64,000 nt of DNA from Hyaloscypha bicolor E (lineage: Eukaryota; Ascomycota; Leotiomycetes; Helotiales; Hyaloscyphaceae): the NCBI RefSeq assembly GCF_002865645.1, contig NW_020194512.1, positions 3,203,183 to 3,267,182 on the forward strand. The letters run 5' to 3'. The notes beneath the pieces are model-generated. The model saw only the letters and a list, made by a program, of their open reading frames with translations, ran no database searches and had not been told where the DNA came from. This document shows positions 61,841-64,000 of this stretch, piece by piece. Each line of letters begins with the position of its first letter. Position 1 is the stretch's first letter. The position numbers and the translations under genes were made by a program.

Positions 61841-64000
61841 GCTTATTTCTTTTAATTTTGTAAAGGATTTCAAATAAACTAATTCAAAACTATTAGAAAT
61901 ATAAATATTATTAAAATAATAGAATTTCAGAAATATAAGTAATAGATTTTAAAATAATAAAAGTAAAAAGCTTTAGAACTTTTAAAGGAATTAAGTATTT
62001 ATATTTTTATAAATATATACTAGTAATATATTAGAAATTCTTTTCAAAACCCGAAAATTAAAAAATCTTAAATAAAGGCTAATTTTTAATTAAATTCTAG
62101 AATAATAGATATTTATAAATTAATAATCCAATTATTATCTTTAAGCTCTATTTTATAACTTTATAAGGCCTATATATCTACTAGTAATAAAATTACTAAA
62201 AAGAATATAATAGAAGAAAAATATAATAGATTAACTTTTTAAGATATTATATAATTCGAAATAATATTAATTTCTTCTAAAACTTCTATTAGTTAAAGTT
62301 ATTTTATTAGTAGTTCTTTCCGAACCAAATATCTTATTAATCTTTCTAGAAGTTTTTTAAATGAATTTATAAATAAATAGATTTCTTCTTTTATTAAAAA
62401 GCTTCTATATACTAATTAGCTTATTATTACTAAAAAAACTATATAAATAAATTAAAGAAGCTAATTATTTGCTTTCTAATATTAATTCAATTATTACTAG
62501 CTATTAAAAGAATCTTAAAAAGGCTATTTTATATAAAATAAACTATAAAAATATTAAAAGCCTTTTTAAGAATACTAAGTTCTATAATATTAAGTTTAAG
62601 AATAATATTAAATACTATATAGCTATAGTAGATCGGCTTATAATAGCTCTAGTTATTTCTATTTTAAACTTTTCTTAAAAGAATTCCGGATTCTTTTTAC
62701 TTATTTCTATTTAGAATCTCTTATATTTTATACTTTCTTTAAAAGTACTAGAATTACTAAGTTTCTAGATCTAATTCTCTTTATTAGAAATTATATTATT
62801 TTTAATAACTGGCTAGTTTAAATTAAGAATAAGCTATAAAGAAATACTAATTTATATTTATTTAAAAATCTTAAGATTATTTATATTTTTAGTAAATTTA
62901 CTAATAATACTTTTATTTTAACTAATTCTTATATAAATAAAAAGAGTTCAAATTAATACTATTAGCTTTTAGAATTCTATTTTTATCTAAAGAAACTATA
63001 TTCTAATTCTAATAAAATATAAAATACTTATTATAACTTTAATAAACTTTAAAAATATTTTAGTTAAATATTTTAGAAATTTTATATTTTCTTTTTATAA
63101 TTATTTATAAAAGATAGTATTAGTTTTTAAAATATTAAATATAAACTAAATAAAAAGCTTTTACTAAAGCTCTAGAAATTAATATATATATACTATAATA
63201 ATTCTTCTATTAATACTATTTGCTTTATTTAGTATTATATTACTAATAATTAGTAAATTAAAGCTATATATAAAAAGACTAAAAAGTATAAAAAGATAGA
63301 AACTATTCTAATTAAGTTTATTTCTAGTATTATATTTCTATATATTTCTAAAAAAAAGCCTAAAGAACTTATATTAACTACTTTTATTAAATATATATTT
63401 TTTTTATAAATATAAATAATAGCCTATAAAAATTAAAGATCTTTTAATTATTAAATATTATAATTATAATAAGTTTAATTATTATATTAGATACTATCCG
63501 GTTATATATAATAAGGAAACCAGAATAGCTTTTTCTAGAATTAAATTAGGCTTAATTTCTATTTTACTAAAATATTTAGTTATTATTTTAATAAAGTATT
63601 TAAAGAATTTAAGCTCTAATTTTAGTATAGAACTAGAAAACAAATATTTCTAAAAAAGGTTTCTATTTTAGAAGTTTATAGTATAGATTTATTAGAGATT
63701 AATTTAACTTATCTAATAAAAGAAAATATTCTTATAATATTCTATATTATTAATATAAATAAATTAGAAATTAAATCTTTTTCTTTTATTAATACTAAAA
63801 CTAATAGTTATACTTTTATTAATATAAAGCTTATTTAGCTTATAAAATAATTCTTTCTTTTATTCTATATTATATATAGTTTTAATAAAAAGCTAGCTAA
63901 ATTTACTAAGAAATATATAAAAGTTTTATTTCTAATTAATAAATAAAATATTAAAATATTTATAATTATTTTAAACCTTAAAAATTATAATATTACTTTT

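Larger units (their letters stand above)
55710..64000. other. AT-rich debris to the end of the window
   Basis: Very low GC, no open frame above 60 codons. It contains a short Copia-1 LTR fragment in minus orientation near 57120-57260, a 16-bp tandem array (57661-57772), a longer minus-strand Copia-1 relic from 59875 and a dispersed repeat at 61555-61840. From 61.85 kb on I recognise nothing specific, although scattered less AT-rich phrases suggest another mutated element. No host gene is present. Confidence 0.6.

Noticed and set aside
37740..64000. Centromere
   Set aside because: Long AT-rich, RIP-type retroelement DNA is compatible with a centromere, but it is also usual for dispersed heterochromatin in such fungi. 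Nothing in the sequence discriminates.
1..64000. tRNA or rRNA genes
   Set aside because: I looked for B-box-like GGTTCGAATCC patterns and conserved rRNA phrases and found none with the rest of the required structure. A covariance-model scan would be decisive.

Overview
The window looks like nuclear DNA of a filamentous ascomycete (Pezizomycotina). The evidence is short GT-AG introns (49-61 nt) with CTRAY-type branch sites, a HET-domain gene, a fungal MFS transporter and a secreted VAO/BBE-type flavo-oxidase, and very AT-rich blocks of dead retrotransposons. In those blocks stops (mostly TAA/TAG) pepper otherwise continuous reading frames, as expected from repeat-induced point mutation (RIP). 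No finer taxonomic placement is supported.

Layout. 1-1.75 kb: degenerate, no gene. 1.75-16.85 kb: gene island 1, with an MFS transporter (-), a secreted FAD oxidoreductase (-), a two-zinc-finger protein (-) divergent from a dynamin-like GTPase (+), and a HET-domain protein (+). Three different MITE-like elements lie between these genes: Harbinger-like at 5.0 kb, one with a poly-C terminal repeat at 8.7 kb, and a TA-target element at 14.0 kb. 17.0-30.1 kb: AT-rich block 1, with a Gypsy LTR relic, a 16-bp tandem array, a Copia-type element with 247-bp LTRs (called Copia-1 here), a fragment of a second Copia-type family (Copia-2), and a compact gag-only LTR element with an intact 5-bp target duplication. 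30.2-37.6 kb: gene island 2, with a 63-bp-TIR element, a small secreted eight-cysteine protein whose start is problematic, a secreted type I phosphodiesterase/nucleotide pyrophosphatase-like enzyme, a broken gene remnant and a hAT-type MITE. 37.7-64 kb: AT-rich block 2, with Copia-2 on the minus strand, a nested 1.84-kb LTR element carrying an unidentified degraded ORF, a 7.9-kb Gypsy element that itself contains a mutated copy of the 30.25-kb TIR element, and minus-strand Copia-1 relics.

How the genes relate. No pathway is evident. The MFS and oxidase genes lack a biosynthetic core gene nearby. The divergent zinc-finger/dynamin-like GTPase pair next to a HET gene is the most suggestive neighbourhood, because HET proteins act in fungal self/non-self recognition, but the functional link is inference. 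The small cysteine-rich secreted protein sits at the edge of AT-rich, transposon-packed DNA, a setting often seen for fungal effector candidates. Family names Copia-1, Copia-2 and Gypsy are labels for this window only. All calls come from reading the sequence; no database search was run.
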